This document shows positions 9,613 to 20,597 of a stretch of 64,000 nucleotides of DNA, one piece after another (within the stretch, counting starts at the first letter, position 1; every line of letters begins with the position of its first letter). The stretch spans positions 1 through 64,000 of the forward strand of contig JAKCPI010012693.1 in the NCBI GenBank assembly GCA_023213315.1. Reading direction: 5' to 3'. The DNA is from Euborellia annulipes. Its lineage: Eukaryota; Arthropoda; Insecta; Dermaptera; Anisolabididae. The position numbers and the translations under genes are program-made. The notes under the pieces were generated by a model. It was not told the DNA's origin and did no database searches. It saw only the letters and a list, made by a program, of their open reading frames with translations.

Positions 9613-10119
9613 TTTTTCTTTCAAAATTGTTTGAAGTCCACTTTACTTTTGTATTTCAAAAGAAAGATAGAAGGAATAGTAACAAATTATAAATATTTTT
9701 TTGTTTTATAAATTTTACATGTGAATTCTAATGAACAGTGAGTGCCACAATTAAGTCCCCACCGTTTTTTAATACTAATAGGATTTGTAGGTGAGTATCT
9801 GGACATCAATTTCCTAAAGCAGTACGATGCACTTCTCAAAAACACTCGAGAAATTCGACTTTGAAGATTTCCGAGTTATTTAAGTTGGAATAATTTGGAC
9901 ACATTTTCAGAGCAGCTTGTCGCTCCGCATCTTTTTTTTTATTTCAATCCTCTGTGTATAAATTTCTTTTGTATTTGTAATTAACACTCCCTACACTCTA
10001 GAAATATGAATATACCGTATTTATATACAGGAAATTTGGAACAAAAAATGAAAACATCTTATTGTTAAATTTTTAGACGAGTCGTTTCATATATCAAATT
10101 TAATGTGCAGCGAAACGGT
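9613..10119. other. mixed stretch with TH-A fragment
   Basis: The segment 9625-9725 resembles the interior of TH-A (TGTTTGAAGTCCAC, then GAAAGATAGAAGG). The rest is AT-rich sequence with no recognised gene. Confidence 0.45.
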
Positions 10120-10960
10120 GATACGAGCGAACGGCTCTGAAAAAAGTGGATTTCGCATCATGGCCTGTCTGTGTGTCTGTTAACAAAATATCTCAAGAAC
10201 GAAAAAAGCTAGCAAATTGAAATTTAATATATTAGTCACCCCCCTTGGACCTGACACGAAGCTTTTGAACAAAATCGACCAAAAAGTACTAGTACTTTTT
10301 CAGTTTTTTTTTTTCGATTTTCTCAAAATTGACTAATGATTTTGATTAATCAATTATTTTTTAGATTCTCTTTAAAATGTATATTCCGATTTGGTCCTCG
10401 AAATTGTTCGACTTTTCTCTTTCTCTCCCCCTTTCTCTTGTACTCAAGGGCGGATCCAGAGGAGTTTCATGGGGGATATCTGGTATGACTGGTCGCACAG
10501 CACACAATTAATTTCGGTAATTTAAAGGTGAATTCTGTACTAGTTAATTAACTAGTCAAAATATACAGCATATACAAATCAAATTTTTAAGTATTAATTT
10601 TTAAAATTCTACATTAAAAATAAAATTTTTTCCAAAAAAAAAAAATATATATTTTTATCAAATCTCCGGGGGGAATTACCCTTTTTACCCCCTTCCCCTT
10701 GTATCCGCCCTTGTTTATACTTCATAGGGAAGAGAGAAGAAATGGTTGCCATGATAAAATATAAATATCTATATTTTCCCATGTTTATAAATTTTATTAA
10801 ATCTTGAATTTTAATATATTGATGGAAGCAAAATAAATATATGTCGACACAAAAAATCTGGTGTGACAAGCATAGAACACAATTTTCTCTTACCAAGTTA
10901 GTCATACCATAGGTAAGAGCAAGTTGTGTATTGTGCGACCAATCACACTAAGATTTTTTT
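10120..10960 (+). repeat. TH-A repeat interrupted by a hAT MITE
   Basis: Plus-oriented TH-A whose head has diverged. Diagnostic words are AAGTACTAGTACTTTTTCAG near 10286, GGTTGCCATG, and the end hairpin 10857-10953 with CTGGTGTGACAAGC and GGTAAGAGCAAGTTG. The MITE at 10445-10713 splits it within the TACTTCATAGG segment. Confidence 0.75.
10445..10713 (+). mobile_element. hAT-type MITE inserted in TH-A
   Basis: Starts CAAGGGCGGATCCAG and ends TGTATCCGCCCTTG. It is flanked by CTTGTACT (10437-10444) and TTTATACT (10714-10721), an 8-bp TSD with two mismatches; intact TH-A copies have CTTGTACTTCATAGG here, which confirms the insertion point. Same family as 3801 and 4273. Confidence 0.85.
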
Positions 10961-11524
10961 ATATATAAAATTCACATTTAAATAGGTTACTAAATTTAGT
11001 TACGTTTTTTCTTATAATTCTTTATTCTCTTAAATTATTTTGATTCGTTAGACGTCCCGTGGGGAGGGCCAAATGCTCCTCCCATTTCACTTACTGCTGG
11101 CCACGCCTAACTATTATCATGCCGGCGTTTGTCTTTTCCATCCAACTTTTATATATTAAACATAATGGAATTTATTGATCATTTATTATTGAAATTTTTT
11201 ATTTAAATTTAAAAATAAATACTAAAGTATTACTGTATATCATAATTAATTTCATTTCATTGAAACAAAGGTGTTTATTTTTTTTCTTTTAATTGAAACG
11301 ACACACTCATACGACATTATACAAATATTTTTGATGATTGGGGAAAGCAGGACATTGATGATTTCTGATATGATCGGCGTATAACTCTAAATATTTGAAA
11401 TATCATAAGTGAATTGACCAATTTTTTTTTTATATGGGCTTAACAGTATAGATCACGGCTTCCCATTCACATTTCCACCTTACATAAAGAAACTTAAAAT
11501 TTGTAAATTATAAAATTAATGATA
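10961..11524. other. AT-rich stretch, nothing recognised
   Basis: A short GC-richer patch (11050-11120) lies in AT-rich DNA. No recognised frame or repeat. Confidence 0.4.
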
Positions 11525-11857
11525 TACAGTCATCACTCGATTATTCGAAATCCAAAGGACTATAAAAAAAAATTCGAATTATCGAGTTTTTGAATTATTA
11601 AAAAGTTTGAAAATTGGCGATATCTTTTTATTTGATCCAGTTTCCACGGCTGCGATGATTTTTTTTTCAGGCACAGTAAGGTAAATGTATTTCTGCCTTG
11701 CATTCATTGTTATTTATTAATTTATTTATTAATGCATTACGGCGAACAGCTGCCATGTCTTTTAGCCCTTACAACAATTACAATACTTGAGTTACAAAAA
11801 AAAACTCATTCTTCTTCATATTCCTTTCATTATTTCATTACTTCATATTGATCACTT

Positions 11858-11891
<34 letters not shown>

Positions 11892-12055
11892 GTTTCTCTA
11901 TATATACTCATTGTTACAAACTAAAGAGAATTGGGAAGTCAATAACTGAAAAGAAGTAAACATTAGCGGAAAATGAGGAGTAAACATTGCAAAGAAAAAT
12001 TCGAATTATAAAGAGGGTAAGTGGCCTAGTTCGAATTATAGAACAATCTCTCCTC

Positions 12056-12286
12056 TTCTTCTTCTCTCCTCGCCTAGTCCCGCAATGCGGGGTCGGCAGA
12101 CCTCACTCTTTCCCTCCAAACCTAATGTGAGTTTTTGCGACTGAAGAAATAGGACAGGTCGGTCGGTCGCACGGTCTGACCCCTGTTGAAAAGAGGAAGA
12201 AAGAGACAGGCATTTAAAGAACTGTCCCAGCTCAGGCAGCTCTTGGTTGCCATCCACGTACCCACAAGATGTGGGCCCCTGAGCAA
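12056..12286 (-). repeat. S4 SINE with 14-bp TSD
   Basis: Minus-strand copy of S4, inserted in the Tigger-like element. AACAATCTCTCCTC (12042-12055) and AACATTCTCTCCTC (12287-12300) form a 14-bp TSD with one mismatch. The GAGGAGAGAAGAAGA-like tail lies at the left edge. The 176-residue minus-strand frame spanning S4 and the neighbouring MITE is therefore an artefact. Confidence 0.8.
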
Positions 12287-12388
12287 AACATTCTCTCCTC
12301 CTATTGTTACAAAAAGGATTTCGAGTTATCAAGCGTATAAAAAATATAAAAAATACAAAGCATTTTTTCGATTTACCGAAGTGTACAG

Positions 12389-12567
12389 CATGGGCGTAAC
12401 TAGGGGGGGGTCCCTGGGCCCCTCCCCCAGAGAGCTCGTGACCCCCTCCCCCTCCCAGAAAGCTCCCCGACCCAAGAAAAATTAAGTCAATATGGAAGAC
12501 CCCATGGTCTTCCAGGCCCCGACTGGTCCCATGGGCTCCCCAGCCAAATTTCCTAGTTACGTCCATG
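12389..12567 (+). mobile_element. hAT-type MITE, CATGGGCGTAACTAG type
   Basis: TIRs CATGGGCGTAACTAGG and, at the right, CCTAGTTACGTCCATG. It is flanked by GTGTACAG (12381-12388) and GTGTAAAG (12568-12575), an 8-bp TSD with one mismatch. The GC-rich interior has no transposase. Sister copy at 44407. Confidence 0.82.
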
Positions 12568-12604
12568 GTGTAAAGTTGAAGAGTTCATATTATCGAGAGT
12601 ACTG

Positions 12605-13587
12605 TACATTAAAAAATTATTTCCGAAAAACGTTTTAGTTTGAAATTGATTGTTTTTCTGTTTCTTAGCTATACCATAGTAGACTATTTCTAAAACATGT
12701 TCTTTTGATTAATAGAAAGAGAAAATTTCGCAAGAAAAAGAAAATTCGTTTGAAGACAATACCATAATAGAATTTATTAAATAAAAGAGAGGGATGTCTC
12801 TTTTGTCCTTGATGGCGATGGTGTACTGGAGAGCATCTGGAGACCCATACACCCCATCTCTCATTCCCTCTCTCTTTCTCTCTCTATACTTGGATCCCTT
12901 CCAGAACCCAAAGCTTAAAGCAAACACTCACCCCCCTAGAAGGGCCCACACGTCACAATGGCCGGATTACCATAAGGTTGTTTTTTTTTCGAGCAGAGGT
13001 CGGGTCACTTACCGCCGCGGTTTTAATTTGCTGGCCGTGTTTTTCTTTGTGTGAGGTCTATCTCTACGGGAACGGGGTGGACCTCACCCTCGCCAATTTG
13101 TGGTCCAGCTGCTCTGATCCCTCTCTCTTCTCTCTCTCTATTTGCCTAGCATTAGATTAAAGCGTGCAAATAGCCAAGCGTCAGTTTGCTTTTGACTTGA
13201 AACTTGCAACAGCAAATATACACTCTCTCTCTCTCTTATACACTTCATATATTTGCAGAATATTTGACTTATTCAATAAAATCCCAACTAGAAATATCAT
13301 CCCTAGGGAAGAATTATAATTAAAACAACTATCATCTCATTAACAACTACATGTTTTCATTGTTACATTCATTTAAACAAGTACTCTATTATCATTAGTT
13401 AAGCAATGACCTAAGGACACAAAATGAATGATGTAAACATCAATTTTCATTTTCGAAATAATTATGAAAAACTAGAAATTTTATATATGGTAGTCCTTGG
13501 TTTTCCCGTTGACTACTGTTCAATCTTATCTCTTCAGACCTTATGCAATAAGTTCCTTAAAAAAAAACACAAAAGTTTTTTATATAA
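12605..13587. other. GC-richer non-repetitive block and AT-rich flank
   Basis: 12790-13170 has balanced composition with several CT-rich runs and overlapping short frames on both strands, none with a recognisable domain. 13170-13587 is AT-rich. There is no relation to the repeat families. Confidence 0.3.
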
Positions 13588-13847
13588 CCCAGACAGTTGG
13601 AATATCGCAGTAATATTGCAGCAATATTGACAATATTGCAGCAACTACCTGCTCAAATAGCAATATTGCCGCAATATTTTTGCACTGTTGCAAAGAGGCA
13701 GCAATGTTGCTGCAATATTCATATGTCCGCCTAGCTTGGAATATTGCCAATATTTTGCAAGATTTGAAATATTCCTGCAATATTGGTAATATATGCATGA
13801 TTCGCAATGTTTCTGCAATATTGCTGCAATATTCCAAGCTGCCTGGG
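13588..13847. repeat. TIR element packed with CAATATT words
   Basis: Left end CCCAGACAGTTGGAATAT and right end ATATTCCAAGCTGCCTGGG are near inverted repeats. Between them GCAATATTGC-like words recur many times in both orientations, making the interior locally self-complementary. I see no clear TSD. The open frames on both strands simply reflect the repeated word. Confidence 0.65.
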
Positions 13848-13984
13848 AAGTTTATTTTGCTAATTTCACACATTTGAATATTGCTCCAAACTTCATCTTT
13901 GGAATTTTATTCATCGTATCAACATATTCTATAATTTTTATCAAAATGATTATTTTTTAGAATTGACCGGCAGGCCTGGCAGTG

Positions 13985-14235
13985 GAGACCAACAGTCACT
14001 AAAATCGTTTCAATTAAGTGAGCCAAGTGCGGCGAAAGATCCGAATGGTGACCTCTAGCAATCAGCGTGATGGAACGTCCCTCGGTACCAATCGGTATTT
14101 TGTGTATTAAAAAAATATAGACCTATAAATAAAATGAAATACAACAGCCACTTCACAAATTGTTTTATAAATAAAATTCACCCCTAAATGCCTCTAACCG
14201 AGAGAGCAAAATTAAAAAAAAAAAAAAAAAAAAAA
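13985..14235 (+). repeat. S3 SINE (5S-derived)
   Basis: Head: AATTAAGTGAGCC (box A part), GGCGAAAGATCCGAATGGTG then ACCTCTAGC (box C part), GGAACGTCCCTCGGTACC. Body ends CACCCCTAAATGCC and ACCGAGAGAGCAAAATT followed by a poly(A) tail to 14235. A full-length but decayed copy. Confidence 0.7.
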
Positions 14236-14354
14236 CATTTTTCAACATCGAGCTATATTTTCTAAATTACCTAATTGGTTAGCATATATCATTTAGAAAA
14301 ATTTCATTGCTCGAAACGGGAAGTGAAGTTCTCCAGCATCTATACCTTTGTGTT

Positions 14355-14588
14355 TTTTTTTTTTTTATAAAAAAAACATTCACACTTTTTTCTCATTCAC
14401 ACTCACATTCACACACACATTCACACAGTCTTTTCGGCAACTTAGGCCATATAAGACTTTGACGATAACCGTTGTAGAGAATATATCTATTGTGGGGTCA
14501 GGCATTTCTATTTAAGCCATCTGGTATCCAAATGGCTTAAATAAAATCATCGGACTGCCTGGGTCCGAACGTTTGGTATAGAAGGTAG
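14355..14588 (-). repeat. S1 SINE, 5' truncated, with TSD
   Basis: Minus-strand S1 with its A-rich tail on the left, the (TGTGAG)n-like stretch, the shared module (GGCCTAAGTTGCCGAAAAG) and the body up to the box B region. The box A part is missing. ACCTTTGTGTT flanks it at 14344-14354 and 14589-14599, so the truncation happened on insertion, as is normal for target-primed reverse transcription. Confidence 0.85.
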
Positions 14589-14599
14589 ACCTTTGTGTT

Positions 14600-15117
14600 A
14601 ATTGAGGGTCATTAATTTTGATAATCAATTAAATATATGGGGGTTTAACTCTAGAGTAAAGAGAATATGCTCATTTTATTATTTTTAACAAGCTCTGAAA
14701 GAATTCTAGATGAGGTATCAATATTTGTAAAGGATTCTTTATGGTAAATGAGTATTTGAAAGAAAAAAATGTCTAATCTGCCATTTGAAATTTTATTATT
14801 TATAAAATTTTCCTTTTCTAGATTATATTCAACTTCATTAATTGGTATTAATTTCATTATTCTCCCGAAGTGAAGAGAAAAGGGATATTAAAATACAACT
14901 ACTATTACTACCACTACTAACACTTGCTGGCGGAGTTGTCAAAACATTGATAAAATGACAAAATTCAAATGCAAAACGTATATCTCGATTATGGTTAGAG
15001 ATATCGAGATGATGATGAATCTCTAACAGAATTCAATTCAACATCAATCAGTCAGAGCGGCGCTTCGTTCAATTATTTTACTTTTTTTTATTAATACTCA
15101 TACCATTCTTTAATATT
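14600..15117. other. AT-rich stretch, nothing recognised
   Basis: The 68-residue minus-strand frame (14651-14857) has no recognised domain. The remainder is AT-rich. Confidence 0.4.
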
Positions 15118-15129
15118 CTTTAATTTTTA

Positions 15130-15417
15130 TTTATTTATTTTTTATTTTTTTTATTTTTTTTTTTTTTATAAAAACATTCACACTTTTTTCTCACACTCAC
15201 ACACACATTCACACAGTCTTTTCGGCAACTCAGGCCATTTAAGACTTTAGACGATAACCGTTGTAATTAATATACATATATGGGGTCCAGGCATTCTTAT
15301 TTAAGCCATTTGGTATCCAATTGGCTTAAATAAAATCATCGGACTGCCTGGGGTCCGAACCCGCGACGTTTGGTATACGAGGTTAGCACGCTAACCTCTA
15401 CACCAAGCCCCAAGGGC
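15130..15417 (-). repeat. S1 SINE, full length, with TSD
   Basis: Complete S1: on the minus strand box-A-like CTTGGTGTAGAGG, the palindromic GAGGTTAGCGTGCTAACC region, box-B-like GGGTTCGGACCCC, body, shared 3' module and A/T-rich tail. CTTTAATTTTTA flanks it at 15118-15129 and 15418-15429 (12 bp, perfect). Confidence 0.88.
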
Positions 15418-15482
15418 CTTTAATTTTTAAGATTTTTATTTAAATTGCATATTAGGCTAATAATTTTTTTTCTATTAATTAA

Positions 15483-16053
15483 GGACTAGCCGCGTCGCCC
15501 GCCTGCGGCGGCTCTCGCCTTTTTATTTTTTTTTTTATTTTGCCTGTTCGCCATAGGCCATCCCGCCAGTTTTAAAATTATACAAATATTATACATTAAT
15601 ACAAACATTAACAGAATACAAAAACGTTAATAAAAACAACACTAATATAACTAAACACACAACAAAACCACTGATAGAAATAATAAACATATAAATATCG
15701 CCTTTTCTTCTTAATTATGAAAAGAAAATTATTATTATTCGATTCCAATCTATATAGTACCTGCTTGAGGATTTGTTTACATTCATGGAATACACAAATG
15801 AAAAGAATACATAAATATTTCTCTATACATTTCCTATGGGAGAAATCGCAACTTTGAAAATCAATAACTCAAAAAGTTATGGGAATTTCGGAATGAAAAT
15901 AATTTTCCTGTAATCCCGAGAAGGTCCTCTTTATGAATAAAAAATTTCATTTCAAAATTCCAACGGGAAGTTGCCTAAATAGAGCGTGACAGACAGACAG
16001 ACAGACAGACAGACGGACAGAGACAGACGGACATTAGTGAATTATATATATAG
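15483..16053 (+). repeat. dispersed element with GC-rich head and GACA tail
   Basis: Begins with a GC-rich head (ACTAGCCGCGTCGCCCGCC) and ends in a (GACA)n run (15988-16030) followed by ATTATATATATAGATT. This architecture resembles the end of RTE-type retrotransposons or their non-autonomous derivatives, but no coding part is present and no TSD is clear. Single copy in this window. Confidence 0.4.
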
Positions 16054-16106
16054 ATTATAAGAGCTTTTTTAATAGTTGGAGGTTTTTCTAATTTTGTTTG
16101 TTTGGA

Positions 16107-16185
16107 CAAATCGTGCCCCTGGACTCGAACCAGGACATCCCATTTTCGCGGCATATGAACTTAGATCACCGGCCGAATTATTATT
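16107..16185 (-). repeat. tRNA-like sequence (SINE head or tRNA pseudogene)
   Basis: A perfect T-arm on the minus strand (16118-16134): five paired bases around TTCGAGT, including a box B match GGTTCGAGTCC. The upstream part has a box-A-like TGATCTAAGTT. The acceptor and D stems do not close convincingly, so a working tRNA is unlikely. Confidence 0.45.
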
Positions 16186-16866
16186 CATGTATATGTTTAC
16201 TAATGTCTCTTTTATTAAAAGAAATTTTAATCCAAACTATCAATCCTGTAAAAAATTTAAAAAAAATGATTTTTTATCTATTTTTTTTTTTTTTTAAATA
16301 AATAAAATTTGTATGATTATTTATTTATTTACATGTTGTTACTGTCATAAAGAGAAAAATTCTTAAGTTATAACCAAGGATTGTTTTTGTTATTCTAACA
16401 TCGCTTTAGGATGTCACACAGACAGACAATTCCATTTGTAGTTAAAGAAGGATGGTTTATAGGAGGAGAAGGGTACAAAAAATGTAAATATAACGATAGA
16501 AACAAAAAAAAATTTTTGAGGTCGAGTGAAAGAGAAGAGAAAGAGAGAGTAAGAGAAATAATAAAAGATTCTTTCACACATCTTTAATAAATCGGCACTA
16601 CTCAATTTCATACTATAACTCGAATTTTGAGTGGACTAAAAATCATCGTCAAATGATTTGTTTTTATAAAATAATTGTATTGGAAAAAGTATAGAGGATG
16701 TTGAAATTGGCAAACATATTTATTTCCTGTCCTTATTTCATCAGAAGAATGTTTCATTATAAATATTTCATTTAAACAATTGACTTCCGACAAATTTTTA
16801 TTTTATTCCTAGTCTGATTGTTTTTATAGAAGAGAGAAAGTTTGCGACTTCACATGGACTTGTATT
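16186..16866. other. AT-rich stretch, nothing recognised
   Basis: Several short frames on the minus strand at 16395-17012 lack domains and start codons in convincing context. No repeat family recognised. Confidence 0.4.
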
Positions 16867-17535
16867 AATATTAAAAATCTGGTGTGACTGGCGCACAGCA
16901 CACAACTTTCTCTTACCTTCGGTAATCGAAAGTTGTGTTCTGTGCTTGTCACACCAGATGTTTTGTGTCTACATGTATTTAGTTTCCGACAGTAGGGTAC
17001 AATTGAATTCAAGATGTAAAATTTATAAGTATGGGAAAATATTTATATTTTGTTACCATGGCAACCATTTCTCCTATCCTTCCCTATGAAATACAAGAGT
17101 AAAGTGGTCTTCAGAAGATTTCAATCGCAAAATGAGAATATACATTTTAAAGAGCATCTAAAAAATAATTGATTTTTGAATTTTAAAAAAAATCGTTGGA
17201 GCAAATTTAGAGAAAATCGAAAAAAACTGAAAAAGTGCATCAGTAAAGTACTAGTACTCTTTGGCCGATTTTGTTCAAAAGCTTCGTGTCACGTCTCAGG
17301 GGGGTGCCTAACTTAAATATAAAATTTCAACCTCCTAGCTCTTTTCGTTCTTGAGATATTTTGTTCACAGACAGACAGACAGACAGACAGACCATGTCGC
17401 GAAAACCACTTTTTTGGATTCAGGGGACCTCAAAATGTGAAGATCCATCAAAATCTCGACATCGAATTTTTGACATGAAAATACTTTCTCTCTATATATA
17501 TATTACATATATACATAGGTAAGAGAAAGTAAAAA
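16867..17535 (-). repeat. TH-A repeat, complete copy
   Basis: End hairpin 16877-16959, interior with GTACTAGTACTCTTTGGCC (17248), a (CAGA)n run at 17368-17391 in the microsatellite slot, and a head ending CATAGGTAAGAGAAAGTAAA (17513-17532). One of the best full-length copies for defining the family. Confidence 0.85.
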
Positions 17536-17559
17536 AAAAAAATATATTATATATAATCA

Positions 17560-18190
17560 GGATCAGAAGGAACTTTGCAGCCAGTAGATTAAATAAAAAA
17601 TCTTTTATTTAATTTTTATCCACCGACGTTTCGGTCGCCAATCACAACCTATTTAAATTAAAATACCTAAGATCGTATATAGTAAATAATCAGGAATGAA
17701 AGTTAGAAGAAAAAGGCAGACAAAATATTTTTTTTTTTTTGAAATATATTTTAACAGCTGACGTTTCGGTTTGGTCAAAGCCATCCTCGGAGCTGTTATT
17801 GGTCATTATATATATATATTTTGAATTGTATTTGTTAATAATTTAGGATATAACATCAGGAAAAAAAAGTCTTCAGTTCGTGAAAAACCTTTTCCTTCTT
17901 CTATCACCAATACAATATATTTATTTTTTTGTGCCTAATGTGATAATTGACTCAGGGCAGTACAATTTCATCGAAACGTCAGCTGTTAAAATATATTTTT
18001 AAAGAAAAAAATTTTGGCTGCGTTTTCTCCTAACTTTCATTCCTGATACAAATTCCACCAGCCATAAAATACCCTTATAGTAAATAATATTTGCCCTGAC
18101 GAAGGTTGTAGCGACCGAAACGTCGTTGAATAAAAATTTTTTCGGATGCTGATTAAATCTGCATATTAAATCTGCACAGCCATAAAATTA
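17560..18190. mobile_element. HHR-like inverted-pair element hosting a second one
   Basis: Outer pair: a minus-strand motif at 17624-17655 (GAAACGTCGG preceded by a GCGACC stem half) and a plus-strand motif at 18096-18124. The latter has CTGACGA, one extra A, stem II GGTTG/CGACC around a TAG loop, then GAAACGTC. The right side ends with a tail containing ACAGCCATAAAA. The inner element at 17691-18075 interrupts it. Confidence 0.6.
17691..18075. mobile_element. HHR-like element with perfect 13-bp TSD
   Basis: Flanked by TATAGTAAATAAT at 17678-17690 and 18076-18088. Inverted ends CAGGAATGAAAGTTAG and CTAACTTTCATTCCTG. The minus-strand motif (17760-17790) has CGAGGA, a stem II region and GAAACGTCAGC; the plus-strand mate (17973-17980) keeps GAAACGTCAGC but has lost CTGANGA. 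After the right inverted end comes a 30-nt asymmetric tail with CAGCCATAAAATACC. Confidence 0.75.
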
Positions 18191-18204
18191 AATATAATAC
18201 TTGA

Positions 18205-18253
18205 AAATAATTTATTTCATAAGGCCTTCGATGCCGAAAACGCATGAATAAAA

Positions 18254-18283
<30 letters not shown>
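18205..18283 (+). repeat. SINE 3' module and poly(A) only
   Basis: Contains AAGGCCTTCGATGCCGAAAA followed by a ~25-nt A run. This is the tail module shared by S1-S3, without a preceding head. Confidence 0.55.
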
Positions 18284-18284
<1 letters not shown>

Positions 18285-18350
18285 ACGGCGGAAGCTCGGA
18301 TTGGTGGCCTCGAAGCCGGTGGAACATCCTCGTTTACCATCAGTAATTAA
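18284..18350 (+). repeat. S3 head fragment
   Basis: GCACGGCGGAAGCTCGGATT, then GGTGGCCTCGAAGCC and GGTGGAACATCCTCG align with the 5S-like middle of S3. It directly follows the poly(A) of the previous fragment, suggesting two adjacent SINE insertions. Confidence 0.5.
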
Positions 18351-18391
18351 CAAATTAAAATGTTGAGGAAAAGAGAACTTGTAGATTTTTG

Positions 18392-18632
18392 CAGGGCCGG
18401 AACTAGGAGATTTTTTAGGGGGGGGGGCAAAATTTAATTTGCCGCCCCCTCCTTAAAATTTTCCCTGATCTCAAAAATTTTTCTGCGAAATTTTTTTTTT
18501 TTTTCGCGGAACCAAATTTCCCGTCCAAAAAAAATATTTTACCTTTTTTTTAGAGACGCAAAATTTGCCGCCCCCTGATATCTGCCGCCCGGGGCACGTG
18601 CACCCACTGCCCCCCCCCTAGATCCGGCCCTG
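18392..18632 (+). mobile_element. hAT-type MITE with perfect 8-bp TSD
   Basis: Starts CAGGGCCGGAACTAG and ends CTAGATCCGGCCCTG, flanked by GATTTTTG at 18384-18391 and 18633-18640. The interior is a set of GC and A/T homopolymers (GCCGCCCCC repeated); there is no transposase. Confidence 0.88.
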
Positions 18633-18640
18633 GATTTTTG

Positions 18641-19311
18641 ACTAATATTTGGTTAGAATACAACAATTTGAATTTGATATTTGAACCCTCTTTTCTGTGA
18701 GTGACTTTATTATATTAAAAAGAAATGCAATATGTTTGTATTTGTATGAGTGAATGGAGAGAGAGAGAGGTATGCAGGGCCAACGAGGCGTGTAACTGTC
18801 CCGGTTTTTAATTTACCCAAGGGAGTAGGAGTTAGGAGGCGGAGGAGGATGATGTTCTGCTCCGTGCTAATCCCAGCATCACACACACACACACACACAC
18901 ATGCAAAGGGCCCAGCACTGAACACAATAGGGCCAATCGAGCGTACGGAATTTCGCTATTGTGTGCCTCTCTATCGGCAATTTCACAGGCACGAAAACAG
19001 AGTGAAACCCTTCGCAATTGCGAACAATGATGATTGAATCATTTCGACGAGCGCCAGCCACAGATAAACCCTGCCTATTTGTTATGCTACCCGCTCTCCA
19101 AACTCTCCAGCTCTACGCTCTCCAGCCACCCTGGCAGGATTAATTTATTACAATACAAACTGCCACTTTTTAATCAAACAACCTCCAAAAAAACAATCAA
19201 TATTTCTAACGAATTTTCAAATATTAACCTTTCAAATTTAAATAAATATTCCTATTGGATATTCACACACTCTAGCAAATAAATAGACAACGAAAATTTA
19301 TTAATTAATAG
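18641..19311. other. GC-richer non-repetitive block with CA run
   Basis: 18740-19140 is balanced in composition, with an (AC)n run at 18880-18901 and overlapping short frames on both strands that lack domains. It includes AACACAATAGGGCCAATCGA near 18919. Probably host single-copy DNA of unknown function. Confidence 0.3.
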
Positions 19312-19955
19312 ATAGCGCACAGCACACAACTTTCTCTTACCTTCAGTAATCGAAAGTTGTGTACTGTGCTTGTCACACCAGATTTTTTGTGTCGACATAT
19401 ATTTAGTTCCCGACAGTACGGTACATTCAATTTCAAGATGTAAAATTTATAAGTATGAGAAAATATTTATATTTTGTTACCATGGCAACCATTTCTCATA
19501 TCTTCCCTTTCGAGTACAAGAGTAAAGTGGTCTTCAGAAGATTTCAATTGCAAAATGAGAATATACATTTTATAGAGAATCTAAAAAATAATTGATTTTT
19601 GAATTTAACAAAAAAAAAATCGTTGGAGCGAATTTAGAGAAAATCGAAAAAAACTGAAAAAGTGCATCAGTAAAGTACTAGTAGTCTTTGGCCGATTTTG
19701 ATTAAAAGCTTATTTTTCCGGTCCCGGGGGGCATTTAACTTAAATATAAAATTTCAGCCTCATAGCTCAATTCCTTCATGCTTAAAAGTGAATACAGACA
19801 CACACACAGACCATGTCGCGAAAACCACTTTTTTTGATTCAAGGGACCTCAAAACGTGTACATCCATCAAAATCTCGACATCGAATTTTTGACATGAAAC
19901 CAATACTTTCTCTCTATATATATTAACATATATATAAAGATAAGAGAAAGTAAAA
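19312..19955 (-). repeat. TH-A repeat, near-complete copy
   Basis: End hairpin begins GCGCACAGCACACAAC (outermost arm lost). Interior as in the copy at 16867, with a shortened CACACACAGACC microsatellite slot near 19799. The donor-like GGTAAG at the head is mutated to AGATAAG (19939-19945). Confidence 0.82.
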
Positions 19956-20597
19956 ATTCTTTGAATATGGCTGTAACCAGAAATTCATATTATTAGGAAT
20001 GGGCGTGACCTTTCCTCTCTCTTTTAATTAACAAAGCAAAGAAGTAGCTTGGAATCTCTTTTCAACTTTACTTTTAAAGTATTCTGGACCAAAAACGGCT
20101 TGATTCTACTACACATTGCTTTTTTTGTCATTTGTCCCAGTGAGTAGATAAATCAAGGAGCATTGATTCCACTTGCATTCTTACTCTTCCAGGATAGTGA
20201 GATTAGAGCTCACAATTGGAGAGTCTTAACTCAATGGAATGTTCCACCTTCAAGATAAATTATTTCTTCTTCATCTATCTAGGATTTTCGTTTTACGGAG
20301 AATTCTGTCAAGAGGAGATTAGCTAAGAGAAGTACAGAAATAAAACGAAACAAATTCACTCAAAAGGAGAAAAAAACTTTTAATTCTTTCACTAACTTGT
20401 ATTAGAAACAATATTTAAGAGTTAGTATAGTAAAAAATTTTAATAATAATAAATATTTTTTGGGAGTGTTATTCATGGAAAAAAAAATGGGAGTGATCTC
20501 TTGGCGTACACAGTAAAAAAAAGTAAGATTATATCAAAAAAATAGTCAGTTTTTCAAAAAAAAAGAACATGTAAAAATTATAAGCTTAATAATATAT
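19956..20597. other. AT-rich stretch, nothing recognised
   Basis: No frame, RNA gene or repeat family recognised. Confidence 0.4.

Larger units (their letters stand above)
11527..12604. mobile_element. pogo/Tigger-like element carrying nested insertions
   Basis: Ends are CAGTCATCACTCGATTATTC on the left and, read inward from the right, CAGTACTCTCGATAATATGA, flanked by TA on both sides (11525-11526, 12605-12606). The subterminal TCGAATTATCGAG words are typical of pogo/Tigger elements of the Tc1/mariner superfamily. No transposase frame survives. S4 (12056) and a hAT MITE (12389) inserted into it, so it is the oldest of the three. Confidence 0.6.

Noticed and set aside
12036..12566. 176-codon minus-strand open frame as a gene
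   Set aside because: It runs across an S4 SINE and a hAT MITE, both delimited by TSDs, so it cannot be an original coding sequence.
13580..13873. 97- and 65-codon frames in the CAATATT element
   Set aside because: Both strands are open because the repeated word lacks stops; no domain is present and the frames overlap.
16107..16185. functional tRNA gene
   Set aside because: Only the T-arm and box B are good; the acceptor and D stems do not close.
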